From an uncultured Flavobacteriaceae bacterium (GTDB lineage Bacteria; Bacteroidota; Bacteroidia; Flavobacteriales; Flavobacteriaceae), in contig CANMRV010000004.1 of assembly GCA_947500435.1 (NCBI GenBank), forward strand, positions 62,001 through 126,000: DNA of 64,000 bases. Direction: 5' to 3'. Below, piece after piece: positions 55,510 through 64,000 of this stretch. A model generated the notes under the pieces. It was not told where the DNA came from. It worked only from the letters and a program-made list of their open reading frames with translations, and searched no databases. A program made the translations under genes and the position numbers. Position 1 is the stretch's first letter, and the number at the start of each line of letters is the position of its first letter.

Positions 55510-57449
55510 TTGGTGGTTGCGTTTTGGTTTTTGGTAAGAACAATTTGCTCTTTATAGAGTTTTTTAAGTGTTGCAGAAACAGCGTTCCATTCTGCAAAAG
55601 AAGCTTTAGTTATTGCTGCATTTTTAAATATAAATTCCTTTTTGTAGGTAATTGTACGGTCTTTTTCGATAAACGAAAGGCCTACAATAAAGTCATCAGT
55701 TTCTTTACGAATACTTTCTGGCATATGCTGTATTCCATAGCCTTCAGGAAGATGTAAAACGGTGGTAAATTCTAGATTTGTCTTATAGGGTAACTCTAGG
55801 TCGTGTCTTCTTTCGCTAACATCTGTATTTTTAAAATGTTTGATGTATTCTAAATCAACATAAATGTCATCTTCGTAAGCGGACACTTTGTTTTTCAATT
55901 CTATGTTATACGCGATAGTAATGGTATTATCCCTATCCTCTAAGTCCGTTGTTTCGATTGAGTTCACACTACAATTCTTATCCCCTTTAGTCAAATAATA
56001 TTTTAATGCTTCTTCTTTATTATGGTCTTTAAGGGCGTTGTAACCATTAAGAAGGCTTGCTTTGCTTTCCCCTTTGTATACTTTTTTCACAGTACCTTCT
56101 AGAGTTTCTCCCACGACATGAAGTTCCAAAACCGTGGATTTTTTGTTAAAGGCAACATCCGCTACAGGAACCTTATCTAGAATATACTCTTCCCCATTTT
56201 CTATCAAAACGGGTCTTCCTTGTATTCTTTCCGCATAGGAGCCAAAAGAATTATATTTTTCAGTACTGTCTAAAAAGTAAGATTTGCCATTATGAAGAAG
56301 TGTGCAAATCATGTGATTATCAACTGCCAAACTTGGAATGGAATAATCGTAACTTCCTTTCCTTTTGGTGCCAATCCAAGTAAGTCTGGCATCAAAACCG
56401 GCGATTTTAAGCATTTCTTTGGTTAGGTTGGCCATCCCCTTGCAATCACCGTATCGTTTTTTAAATACATTTTGCGATTCATCAGGTTTAAAGCCAGCAA
56501 TTCCATCTTCGAAGGCTATGTACCGTATGTTATCTTGAACCCAATAGTATATGTTCTTGATTTTTTCCTCATCTGTGGCAGCGTCTTTGGTAAGTTGATT
56601 TACTTTAGATTTTAATATGGTTTGGTCTTCGTCCATACTATCCACTAAAAATTTATACCAGCTATACAATTGTTTGGTCTCTGAAAACAGTGTGACAACT
56701 TGGTCATCTTTTTTCATCGATTTCACAACAACAAGAACATGAGGGTTTATTTTAGAAGGACCTGGAGTATTTTCTTCATCACTAACAGAGGGCAAGTTTT
56801 TCACAATGAAAGTATGTTCTGTCGCTTTTAATTCCTCATTGTAGTTTTCTTGTTTTTCAATGTCGTAACCTTCAAAATTAAATTCCAATAAATCTACCTC
56901 AAGCCAATCTGGTACTATAAACGTGACTGATTTGTTTAGAATCGGGTGTTGGTCTATTAATGAAATCTGAGTGAAATATTTGGAGTCGGTGTATTCTTTT
57001 TCTAGATGGTATAGATATTTAAAACCTTTTACCGGGAAATCAATATTCATGTATTTTACCCTAGCATCAGTGTAAAAAATACTACCACTGGTATAAAACT
57101 CATCGTTTACTGGAAAGTGAACTATTTTAGAATTACGATGTCTGGTATTGAAGGTGGTAATTTTAGACGTATTATCGTAGAAAACATACTTCTGAATATC
57201 AGCACGTTCACTTATGTTCATAAGCTCTTCCTCCGCTTTGTGCTTTACCGTTACAAGGTCGTTGGATTTGTTCTGGCCAAAATGAACAGTTTCCTTACTT
57301 TGAAGAATCACCACATCGTCTTCCTCATATATTTCTTTTAGAGAATTCGCTTGATTTACATGCTCAGGAGTAGGTGAAACATTTTTTTGTGCAGACAAGA
57401 TATTACATAGTAGGAATGTAATACCCAATAACAGATAAGGGCTTTTCAT
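55506..57449 (-). CDS. DUF3857/transglutaminase-like protein, intact triad
   Basis: 647 residues with a signal peptide (MKSPYLLLGITFLLCNILSA). DUF3857 fills about residues 55-270. The transglutaminase-like domain holds Cys336 in RYGDCKGMANL, His379 in DNHMICTL and Asp394 in YFLDSTEKY, the order of a Cys-His-Asp triad. Such proteins are periplasmic and may act as cysteine peptidases or amide-forming enzymes; the true reaction is not known. First gene of the pair; its stop overlaps the start of the second. Confidence 0.88.
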   Translation of the reverse strand: MKSPYLLLGITFLLCNILSAQKNVSPTPEHVNQANSLKEIYEEDDVVILQSKETVHFGQNKSNDLVTVKHKAEEELMNISERADIQKYVFYDNTSKITTFNTRHRNSKIVHFPVNDEFYTSGSIFYTDARVKYMNIDFPVKGFKYLYHLEKEYTDSKYFTQISLIDQHPILNKSVTFIVPDWLEVDLLEFNFEGYDIEKQENYNEELKATEHTFIVKNLPSVSDEENTPGPSKINPHVLVVVKSMKKDDQVVTLFSETKQLYSWYKFLVDSMDEDQTILKSKVNQLTKDAATDEEKIKNIYYWVQDNIRYIAFEDGIAGFKPDESQNVFKKRYGDCKGMANLTKEMLKIAGFDARLTWIGTKRKGSYDYSIPSLAVDNHMICTLLHNGKSYFLDSTEKYNSFGSYAERIQGRPVLIENGEEYILDKVPVADVAFNKKSTVLELHVVGETLEGTVKKVYKGESKASLLNGYNALKDHNKEEALKYYLTKGDKNCSVNSIETTDLEDRDNTITIAYNIELKNKVSAYEDDIYVDLEYIKHFKNTDVSERRHDLELPYKTNLEFTTVLHLPEGYGIQHMPESIRKETDDFIVGLSFIEKDRTITYKKEFIFKNAAITKASFAEWNAVSATLKKLYKEQIVLTKNQNATTK

Positions 57450-57628
57450 GAGATTTGGTTGGTGACAATTTGGTGAATACTAGAACTATAAATATTTGGA
57501 TTTATTGCCTTTGTGGACGTGATAAAACCGAATTGAATGACGTTAATTTTGTTATGCCCATTATAATTTGTTTCTCGATTCAAGTCTGCCAATAGGCAAT
57601 TAAAACCCACTTTCGTAGTTTTAATTCT

Positions 57629-58459
57629 ATGCAGTTCTGGGATGTCCTAAAATATTTAGCCCCTGCGTATATAATTGGTCATGCATTATATTTGATATAC
57701 TATGCGATTGATTTATACCAATTCAATCCTTTTGTAAAGCTCAAACCTTTATCTGAAGGCGAGGAGGACTTTCTTGCGGCGAACTTTCCCATATACAAAG
57801 AGTTTTCTCCTCAATTGAAGGCAAAATACCACGAAAGAATCATTTGGTTTCGGAGTAAAAAGCATTTTGTTTTTTACGGAAATATCGACAGAAGGGAAGA
57901 CCTTAAATTACTTTTAAGCGCTACCATCGTTATTATGACACTTGGTTTACGGCAATATCGAATGATGCGTTCATTGATACGTATTATCGTTTATCCCACC
58001 CAATTTTATTCAAAAATCAATCGAAGGCATCATCTAGGTGAGTACAATCCCAATTTTAAGACCATCATTCTTTCTGCTGATAAGATTTGGGAGGGATTCG
58101 AGGACTTAATGGATAATAAGAACCTCGCCATGCATGAGTTTGCACATGCCCTAAGTTTTGAGATGAACAAGAATAGTTCTTGGCAAGGGCGCAAGTTTAG
58201 GGTAGGGTTACGACGTATAGAGAAGTTGTTTGGAGAAGAAGACTTTAATGTGAAACTAGCTGCTTCTCAATATTTTCGAGAATATGGACTTACCAATTTA
58301 CAGGAATTCTTTTCAGTAGCGGTAGAGAACTATTTCGAAACCCCGGCGATTTTCAAGAATGATTTTCCTGAATTGTTTGAAGAGTTACGAGTGATGTTAA
58401 ATATGGATTTTCACTACAACAAAGAAGGTCGGACATTTAGAACTTCACTCGAAAGCTAA
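57629..58459 (+). CDS. MtfA-like zinc peptidase (M90 family)
   Basis: 276 residues with one N-terminal membrane segment (LKYLAPAYIIGHALYLIYYA). The zinc-binding motif HEFAH lies in LAMHEFAHALSFEMN and a downstream Glu in FFSVAVENYFETP, the arrangement of MtfA (M90) peptidases. E. coli MtfA binds the repressor Mlc and has aminopeptidase activity; the target here is unknown. Convergent with the TonB receptor gene, overlapping its tail by 23 bases. Confidence 0.85.
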   Translation: MQFWDVLKYLAPAYIIGHALYLIYYAIDLYQFNPFVKLKPLSEGEEDFLAANFPIYKEFSPQLKAKYHERIIWFRSKKHFVFYGNIDRREDLKLLLSATIVIMTLGLRQYRMMRSLIRIIVYPTQFYSKINRRHHLGEYNPNFKTIILSADKIWEGFEDLMDNKNLAMHEFAHALSFEMNKNSSWQGRKFRVGLRRIEKLFGEEDFNVKLAASQYFREYGLTNLQEFFSVAVENYFETPAIFKNDFPELFEELRVMLNMDFHYNKEGRTFRTSLES

Positions 58460-60989
58460 AGTTGGGCGTAATTCCCAAAGAGAAGCTTTCTACGGTCTCA
58501 ATCGTATTGGTGTCATTGACCTGATAATAGGTGTTTAGAATATTCTCTCTATCCGTAAAGTTTAAAACGGAGATTCCCGTAGAAGCTTTAATACCATTTG
58601 TGATGTCAAAATTATAAATCACTGACGCATCGGCTCGAAGGTATTCAGATAGTCTTTGACTATTGGTTTCTTGGTAGTTTATCAAGCCGGGAAAAAATGT
58701 CGTATCAATCGGATTATCAGGGTCGGGCTCCGTAAAGGGCTTTCCGGTTCGGTAATTAAGTCCGACACCAATTTTTAGTTTATTGAATGTTAGCGTGCCG
58801 GCAAAGGTTGCCGTATGCCTGATATCTAGATTGTTCGGAAAGGTGGTTGGTGGAGGAATAGATTCAAAAGTATAATTATTGAAATTGTACGCATAACTGG
58901 CCCAAACACTATACTTGGAAGTTTTCTTATTGATTAAAAACTCGATTCCTTTAATATCATACTTGCCTATTTCGCTGCCGAATTGACTTTGATTTTGAAA
59001 CCCTTGTGTTATCGTATTAATGCCATTTACTTCCTTGTAAAAGCCTTCTAGGCCTACATATAGGTTTTTTGAATCATAGTTAATTCCTAAAGAGATTTGT
59101 TTGCTTTTGGTGACGGGAAGACTTTCTCCGTCAGAAAGAACCCAACGACGTTTTTCAATTCCTAAGAAGTTTTGCTCCAAGTCTAGTTTTTGGTTAACCC
59201 CTTGACTTTTGAATTCGCCTAATAGAATAACTTTTAGTTCTCTGGTAATCGCATAATTAATATTCAAACGAGGTTCGACCGTCACTACACTTAGCGAATC
59301 AGGATTATCAAAGTAATTCAGTCGGACTCCGCCTCTGGTGTTCAATTTTTTATTAGGCGATGTATAACTCAGTTCTGAAAATAGTGAATGTACTTTAATG
59401 AGGTCTTTTACTTTGCTACCAAATTGGGGTTGGGTAACGAGGGTCTCATTTGTGATACTAGTTTCCGTTAATTGATACCCATTCAGCCAATTGAGGTTAT
59501 TCTTAAGCTGAAAATTCGTACTTAGTTTAAAGGCCTTTTCAGCAACCTTATTTCTTTGTAAGAGCGATTGTTGCCCAGTGGCCGAGTTGGCATCTAGATT
59601 GTAATTACTATAATACGTATTCAGAAAGGTGGAGAATTTTTTTGACCACTTGCTTTCAAGGCTTCCGCCAAGGGAATAATTGGTTTGGTCTAACGCACTA
59701 ATGGTTTCACGATTAAGGCTTGGTATATTTTCTGAATAATCTAAAAAGTTGTTGATGTTAATAAAACTGAATCGCAGTTTCTGTTTCTCGTTAATATCAT
59801 ATAACACCTTTCCTGTAAAATCGTAAAAGTAGAACTTGTCATCCCTTTCTACATCAACAGCTTGGGCGAGACCATCTTTGATTTGGTCATTTAAGAATGC
59901 TTTGGTAAACAGGTTGTCGAAGGTTGTAGTAGTAAAGAAATCCGTAAGAGAACGTCTTCCTGAGAATTGAAAGGCTACTTTTTCTCCCAAAGGTACTTGT
60001 CCGTATAAATCGCCACTAATAAGATTAAAACCAGCCCCACCATAATAATTTTCGTTGAGTTCATTATTGGTTCGCATATCGATAATACCACTTACGCCAT
60101 CTCCATATTGCGCACTTGTTCCATTTTTGATAAGGGTAACTTCGTCGGTAAGAAACGGATTAAAAGCAGAAATCAACCCAAAAAAGTGTCCGGATTGATA
60201 CATTTTAATTCCATCCCATAAGATGAGGTTTTGGTCATTACTACCACCACGAATATTGATGTCTGAAACGGTTTCGTCTATACTTTTGATTCCGGGTAGG
60301 GCTTGAATCGTCTGTAAAACATCAGGTTCAATCAATCCTGGTAGTATACCGAATTCATCTGTATTCATTTGTATACTTCCATCCAATTGCTGTACTAATC
60401 CTTTGGTCAAGAATTCGTAGACAACAACCTCTTCAAGTTTTTGATAGAACTGTGCGAGCAACAATGTCTGACAAGGGTCGGAATTCGTTAGTTCTTTGGC
60501 ATCAATGAATAGGGTTTTAAAGCCAATATGTTTGATTTGAATTTTGGCATCCATCGGAACATTTTCCAGAGAAAAATTGCCAAGTATATCGGTTATAACT
60601 GCCTTTTCCGTCCCTAAGACTTCTACACTGGCTCCAGTAACTGTATTTTGCTGAAAATTATCAAGAACAACGCCACAAATGGAAATAGTATTGGTATTTA
60701 CAATAGTGTAATACCGCTCGTTGAGTTTCTGGATTTTAAGTTTGGTTTGAATTCTTAGGTGATTTAGAATCTCGGCCAAAACTTCCGATTCTGGAATAGT
60801 AATCTTTACGGACCCAATATCAGCATCCGCATAGGAAAACTTAACCTCAAATTTGTCTTCGAGCTGCTGAATATATGAGATAAGGGAAGTTTCTTCTACG
60901 GTCTTTTCTTGCGCATTAGCTACCGAAAAGATGCAAAGTAGCCCGATGGTACATAGAATTCCTAAAAGTTTACTTTGAGTTCTCGGCAT
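58437..60989 (-). CDS. TonB-dependent receptor with STN signalling domain
   Basis: 850 residues. After a signal peptide (cleavage after VANAQ) there is an STN domain (about residues 28-98, YIQQLEDKFEVKFSYADADI), a carboxypeptidase-regulatory-like domain (about 105-185), the plug (LPGIKSIDETVSDINIRGGS, LILWDGIKMYQSGHFFGLIS) and a barrel ending NFSFRVKF. The STN domain talks to the FecR anti-sigma factor, so ligand binding controls the sigma factor. The gene starts inside the last codons of the fecR-like gene (20-base overlap). The ligand is unknown. No SusD partner follows. Confidence 0.93.
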   Translation of the reverse strand: MPRTQSKLLGILCTIGLLCIFSVANAQEKTVEETSLISYIQQLEDKFEVKFSYADADIGSVKITIPESEVLAEILNHLRIQTKLKIQKLNERYYTIVNTNTISICGVVLDNFQQNTVTGASVEVLGTEKAVITDILGNFSLENVPMDAKIQIKHIGFKTLFIDAKELTNSDPCQTLLLAQFYQKLEEVVVYEFLTKGLVQQLDGSIQMNTDEFGILPGLIEPDVLQTIQALPGIKSIDETVSDINIRGGSNDQNLILWDGIKMYQSGHFFGLISAFNPFLTDEVTLIKNGTSAQYGDGVSGIIDMRTNNELNENYYGGAGFNLISGDLYGQVPLGEKVAFQFSGRRSLTDFFTTTTFDNLFTKAFLNDQIKDGLAQAVDVERDDKFYFYDFTGKVLYDINEKQKLRFSFININNFLDYSENIPSLNRETISALDQTNYSLGGSLESKWSKKFSTFLNTYYSNYNLDANSATGQQSLLQRNKVAEKAFKLSTNFQLKNNLNWLNGYQLTETSITNETLVTQPQFGSKVKDLIKVHSLFSELSYTSPNKKLNTRGGVRLNYFDNPDSLSVVTVEPRLNINYAITRELKVILLGEFKSQGVNQKLDLEQNFLGIEKRRWVLSDGESLPVTKSKQISLGINYDSKNLYVGLEGFYKEVNGINTITQGFQNQSQFGSEIGKYDIKGIEFLINKKTSKYSVWASYAYNFNNYTFESIPPPTTFPNNLDIRHTATFAGTLTFNKLKIGVGLNYRTGKPFTEPDPDNPIDTTFFPGLINYQETNSQRLSEYLRADASVIYNFDITNGIKASTGISVLNFTDRENILNTYYQVNDTNTIETVESFSLGITPNFSFRVKF

Positions 60990-61881
60990 AGAAGAGCACT
61001 TTGTTGCCCTCTAATTTAAACTTTATTCGGGAAGGCGTACTAATACTTTGTAACGCCAAATCAGCATCTGTATTGCTAAATGATCCCGTGTACAGTAGGT
61101 TTGTGTCAATATTTTTGGTCTCAACAATGATATTGTGTTGTCTTTGAAATTCGTCAAGAACATACTTCAAAGGAATACTTTTAAAAGAACTTTCAGCATT
61201 TATCCAAGAAGGTGCTGTTGTATTTTCTTTTTCTTCGGAAACGATTTCACCATTGATGGCAACTAACGAATTACCTGCTGGTAGTTTGGTTTCTTTTCCG
61301 TTAAAGGAAACACTTACCAATCCTTCAAAACAAGTAACTTCGAAGAAGCCCTTTCTATTTTCAACATTAAATTGGGTTCCCAAAACGGCTACCTCTCCTG
61401 CATTTGTAGCAACAGTAAAGCGTTTTCCTTTTGCAACTTTAAAGAAAGCTTCCCCTTCTAAGGTAATGTTTCGGTTGGTGTCCCAATTCTTTTTACTGTA
61501 GGTAACTTTTGAATCAGCATTTAAAACGATCTCAGAATTATCAGGAAGAACGATTTCCTTGTTTTCTGCATACTGTGTACTTATTTGTTCATCCAAAGAA
61601 CTTACGTAAAAGTAAGTACCCGTAAGTAGTATAGCCACAGCTGCAGCCACTCTTAGGAACCTCTTAAACGGATTCAATTGAATAATCTTCGTATCGGTAA
61701 GCGAACGCTTATTCTTTATGGCCTCAAGGGCTTCATCAGCATTAAAATCGGGGGACTTTAAAGCATTCGAGGCCTCAACAATTCGCTGGTACGAAGCATA
61801 CTCCTCGGAATTCTCAAATTCCACAAGTTCTGCTTCTGTGAGCTCGTTGTTCAGCCATTTTGCTAAATAATTTTCTTGCAT
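60970..61881 (-). CDS. FecR-family anti-sigma factor
   Basis: 303 residues. A short cytoplasmic N-terminal segment (LAKWLNNELTEAELVEFENS) precedes a membrane helix near residues 72-94 (LRVAAAVAILLTGTYFYV), then the periplasmic FecR domain (ENKEIVLPDNSEIVLNADSK, GEAFFKVAKGKRFTVATNAG) and the C-terminal DUF4974-type domain (IPLKYVLDEFQRQHNIIVET). It relays the receptor's signal to the ECF sigma factor. Overlaps the receptor gene by 20 bases. The sigma gene lies 133 bases upstream. Confidence 0.93.
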   Translation of the reverse strand: MQENYLAKWLNNELTEAELVEFENSEEYASYQRIVEASNALKSPDFNADEALEAIKNKRSLTDTKIIQLNPFKRFLRVAAAVAILLTGTYFYVSSLDEQISTQYAENKEIVLPDNSEIVLNADSKVTYSKKNWDTNRNITLEGEAFFKVAKGKRFTVATNAGEVAVLGTQFNVENRKGFFEVTCFEGLVSVSFNGKETKLPAGNSLVAINGEIVSEEKENTTAPSWINAESSFKSIPLKYVLDEFQRQHNIIVETKNIDTNLLYTGSFSNTDADLALQSISTPSRIKFKLEGNKVLFYAENSK

Positions 61882-62014
61882 GATTTCTATCTTACTATCT
61901 TAATAACAACTTATTAGGTTAAAACCCTACCTTATATGGGGCATCGATTTCTAATTTATCGTTGAATATGTAAATATTTACGTTTAAGCGGGCAAAATCC
62001 CCCCAATTGTGCCT

Positions 62015-62545
62015 TTAAATTCCATCAATTTTTTCCCGTAACGACTTCAAAGCCAAATGCATCCGCTTCTCGATTGCCTTTACACTAACTCCTTCCATTT
62101 CAGCAATTTCCTTGTATTTTTTTCCATCAATACGGTTTAATAGGAATGTGATTCTTTGATTTTCCGGTAAATCGTTGAGGGCTTTGTCCAGTTTGGTCTT
62201 AAATTCACTCTCTTCCATCAAGAACTCAGGAGTCTCTGAGGTAGTCTTCAAAGTCTTGTCCGCATATTTCAATCGTACCTTTTCTGCTTTGATAACATTC
62301 AGATACAAATTATTGGCTACGGTATACACATATGATTTTGCTTTTTCAGGAGAAACCTTGGCGCAGTTTTCCCATAGTTTTACAAATGCCTCTTGTACAG
62401 CATCATACGATTTTTCTTCGTTGCCGAACTTATAATATATATAATTAAATACCGTTTTAGAATTGGCCTTGAAGATACTACTAAAGACTTGTTCATCACA
62501 AACGGTGTCGCTGTTTTTGGTTTCCAAAGAGTTGGTTTTTTTCAA
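62015..62545 (-). CDS. ECF sigma factor (Bacteroidetes FecI-like)
   Basis: 176 residues with sigma region 2 (VFNYIYYKFGNEEKSYDAVQ, EAFVKLWENC) and region 4 (LPENQRITFLLNRIDGKKYK, EIAEMEGVSVKAIEKRMHLA). It is the sigma factor of a FecI/FecR/receptor set and is thought to drive transcription of the receptor operon. It is separated from fecR by a 133-base spacer that may hold its target promoter. Divergent from a large lipoprotein gene. Confidence 0.93.
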   Translation of the reverse strand: MKKTNSLETKNSDTVCDEQVFSSIFKANSKTVFNYIYYKFGNEEKSYDAVQEAFVKLWENCAKVSPEKAKSYVYTVANNLYLNVIKAEKVRLKYADKTLKTTSETPEFLMEESEFKTKLDKALNDLPENQRITFLLNRIDGKKYKEIAEMEGVSVKAIEKRMHLALKSLREKIDGI

Positions 62546-62636
62546 AGATATTTAGAAAAAATTTAAAAAAGGAAGTAGGGTGTTTTCAAAGTCAATTGTT
62601 TTAAGACCAGATTAACAAATAAAATACCAAATCGTT

Positions 62637-64000
62637 ATGAAAAAGTTCTTGAATTTCGCGACCTATGCAATCCTACTTGCATTCGCACTAAGTTTTACCT
62701 CTTGTTCTAATGAAGAGCCCCTGGATATTCAATTAGATGAAAAACAGACCCTTACCGCTAGTTCGGCAACCTCTAAATTGATTGAGCGCACCGTTTCAAA
62801 TGACGGTTCTCATGACAATATTGTAGATGGTTCAAGCTGTTTTGATATTCGTTTTCCATATACCGTGATGGTGAATGGACTTGAAATTACCATTGATTCT
62901 GAAGATGATTTAGAAATCATTGAAGAATTATTTGATGCACTTGATAGTGATGATGATATTCTTGACATCATTTTCCCTATTACTGTTACTAAGGCTGATT
63001 ATACCGAAATAACAATAAATAGTATAGCTGATTTAAGAGAGCTTGCTAAGGAATGTATTGAAGGCGGTGATGATGATGATATTGAATGTATTGATATAGT
63101 TTACCCAGTTACACTTTTTACCTATAACCCAAACTTAGAACAAACAGGTTCGGTTACTGTAAATAGTGATAAGGAAATGAGACGTTTTTTTGCAGGACTT
63201 AGTGAAACCGATTTGATTAGTATCGAATTTCCCGTTATGTTCGAAATGTTTGATGGTACAAAAGTAACTGCAAATAATAATGAAGAATTAGCTGATGCCA
63301 TGGAGCGTGCTAAGGAGGCTTGTGACGAAGATGATGATAACGATCACAATGATGATGATTTTACGAAAGAGCGTTTGGATAATTTATTAGTTGAATGTCC
63401 TTGGTTGGTTAAAGAATTGCGAAGAAGTGATTTAACCCAAGGTATAGTTGCTGATGCTTATGCAGATTATGCTTTGAACTTTAAGGAAGATGGTACTGTA
63501 GTTGCTCGTGATAGGGAAGGCAATATGTTAGAGGGAGAATGGAGTACAAAAGTTACAGATTACCGGGTGAAATTAACTTTAGAATTTGAATTCATTGAGG
63601 CCTTTAGCTTAGAGTGGTTTGTGTATGAAATCGATAAGGACAGAATTAAGCTTTATATCATAGGTGCAGACGGAGACAAACTTATCTTAAAAAGAGCTTG
63701 TGAACAACCTATGGTAGAGTGCACAGAAGCATTTATCAAAGAAACGTTACTTGATGATTGTGTTTGGGCTGTTTCAGATGGGAATAATGAGTTTCTTGAC
63801 AACTTTAGAATGGACTTTACAAGTATGAATATTCATGTAAGAAACCCAAATGAAACTGTTGTTGACGAAGGAAATTGGGAAATTTCAGGAACGTCCATCA
63901 CTTTCAATAACCTAAGTATGGAAATGTCCAACTACATTGGCGATTGGGAAATTATTGAATGTAGAGCAGACCGATTTAAAATGAAAAGAGGAGACGAGTA
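62637..64000 (+). CDS. Acidic repeat lipoprotein of unknown function (3' end outside window)
   Basis: 454 codons are visible from ATG 62637; the frame is open to the right edge, ending with the first two bases of a codon (TA). The start MKKFLNFATY...LSFTSC gives a lipoprotein signal (Cys23). Residues 67-228 contain four imperfect repeats built on FDIRFPYTV, LDIIFPITV, IDIVYPVTL and ISIEFPVMF, each followed by a T-x-N/D-S and a short helix. Acidic Asp/Glu stretches (GGDDDDIEC, DEDDDNDHNDDD) link them. From about residue 246 two lipocalin-like beta modules begin at CPWLVKEL and CVWAVSD. Not recognised as a named protein. Divergent from the ECF sigma gene, so possibly under its control. Confidence 0.75.
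   Translation, partial: MKKFLNFATYAILLAFALSFTSCSNEEPLDIQLDEKQTLTASSATSKLIERTVSNDGSHDNIVDGSSCFDIRFPYTVMVNGLEITIDSEDDLEIIEELFDALDSDDDILDIIFPITVTKADYTEITINSIADLRELAKECIEGGDDDDIECIDIVYPVTLFTYNPNLEQTGSVTVNSDKEMRRFFAGLSETDLISIEFPVMFEMFDGTKVTANNNEELADAMERAKEACDEDDDNDHNDDDFTKERLDNLLVECPWLVKELRRSDLTQGIVADAYADYALNFKEDGTVVARDREGNMLEGEWSTKVTDYRVKLTLEFEFIEAFSLEWFVYEIDKDRIKLYIIGADGDKLILKRACEQPMVECTEAFIKETLLDDCVWAVSDGNNEFLDNFRMDFTSMNIHVRNPNETVVDEGNWEISGTSITFNNLSMEMSNYIGDWEIIECRADRFKMKRGDE

Overview
The window is AT-rich bacterial DNA from the Bacteroidota, almost certainly a member of the Flavobacteriaceae. The evidence is SusC/SusD and FecR/TonB-receptor loci, lipoproteins with short lipoboxes ending in SC, promoters of the TTTG-N19-TAnnTTTG type, few Shine-Dalgarno sequences, secY followed directly by infA, and CtlX and DUF3857 proteins. 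The set resembles marine flavobacteria, but a genus cannot be assigned from this window. No tRNA, rRNA, insertion sequence, prophage or CRISPR array was seen.

Bases 1-3120 hold housekeeping genes: a truncated unknown gene, rarA, a rhomboid protease and an RlmB-type rRNA methyltransferase. Bases 3206-15827 are a minus-strand accessory block. Transcription begins with a SusC/SusD pair and a small lipoprotein, closed by a terminator. A giant FG-GAP/UnbV lipoprotein, two paralogous secreted proteins of unknown function and an arylsulfotransferase-like lipoprotein follow, most of them ending in their own terminator. The block looks like a surface uptake and processing locus.

Bases 16205-33573 hold the fused str/S10/spc/alpha ribosomal operon: rpsL, rpsG, fusA, rpsJ, then rplC to rplQ, with secY, infA, rpmJ and rpoA. 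One good promoter lies in front and one strong terminator behind. Most spacers are 0-25 bases. Five are longer (rpsJ-rplC, rpsN-rpsH, rpsM-rpsK, rpsK-rpsD, rpoA-rplQ), and each contains inverted repeats that could fold as RNA. The rpsJ-rplC spacer holds an apparent intrinsic terminator with a competing upstream pairing, and the rpsK-rpsD spacer holds three nested helices. These are the best candidates in the window for poorly described regulation.

Bases 33611-42319 carry metabolic genes on the plus strand: carA, eno, a divergent glycogen-synthase-like glycosyltransferase, gltA, two adjacent amidinotransferase-fold hydrolases (one CtlX-like) and a glycosidase-like lipoprotein. Bases 42333-48459 hold a TonB-dependent receptor divergent from a LytS/LytTR two-component pair, a membrane-bound LuxR-type regulator and a membrane protein. 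Bases 48557-51345 are a three-gene minus-strand operon around an SDR/DUF2867 protein, followed by argS on the plus strand.

Bases 53317-57449 are two overlapping DUF3857/transglutaminase-like genes, of which one keeps the Cys-His-Asp triad and the other has lost it. An MtfA-like peptidase follows. The window closes with an ECF sigma factor, a FecR anti-sigma factor and an STN-containing TonB receptor, a cell-surface signalling set. A large acidic repeat lipoprotein diverges from the sigma gene and runs off the right edge.
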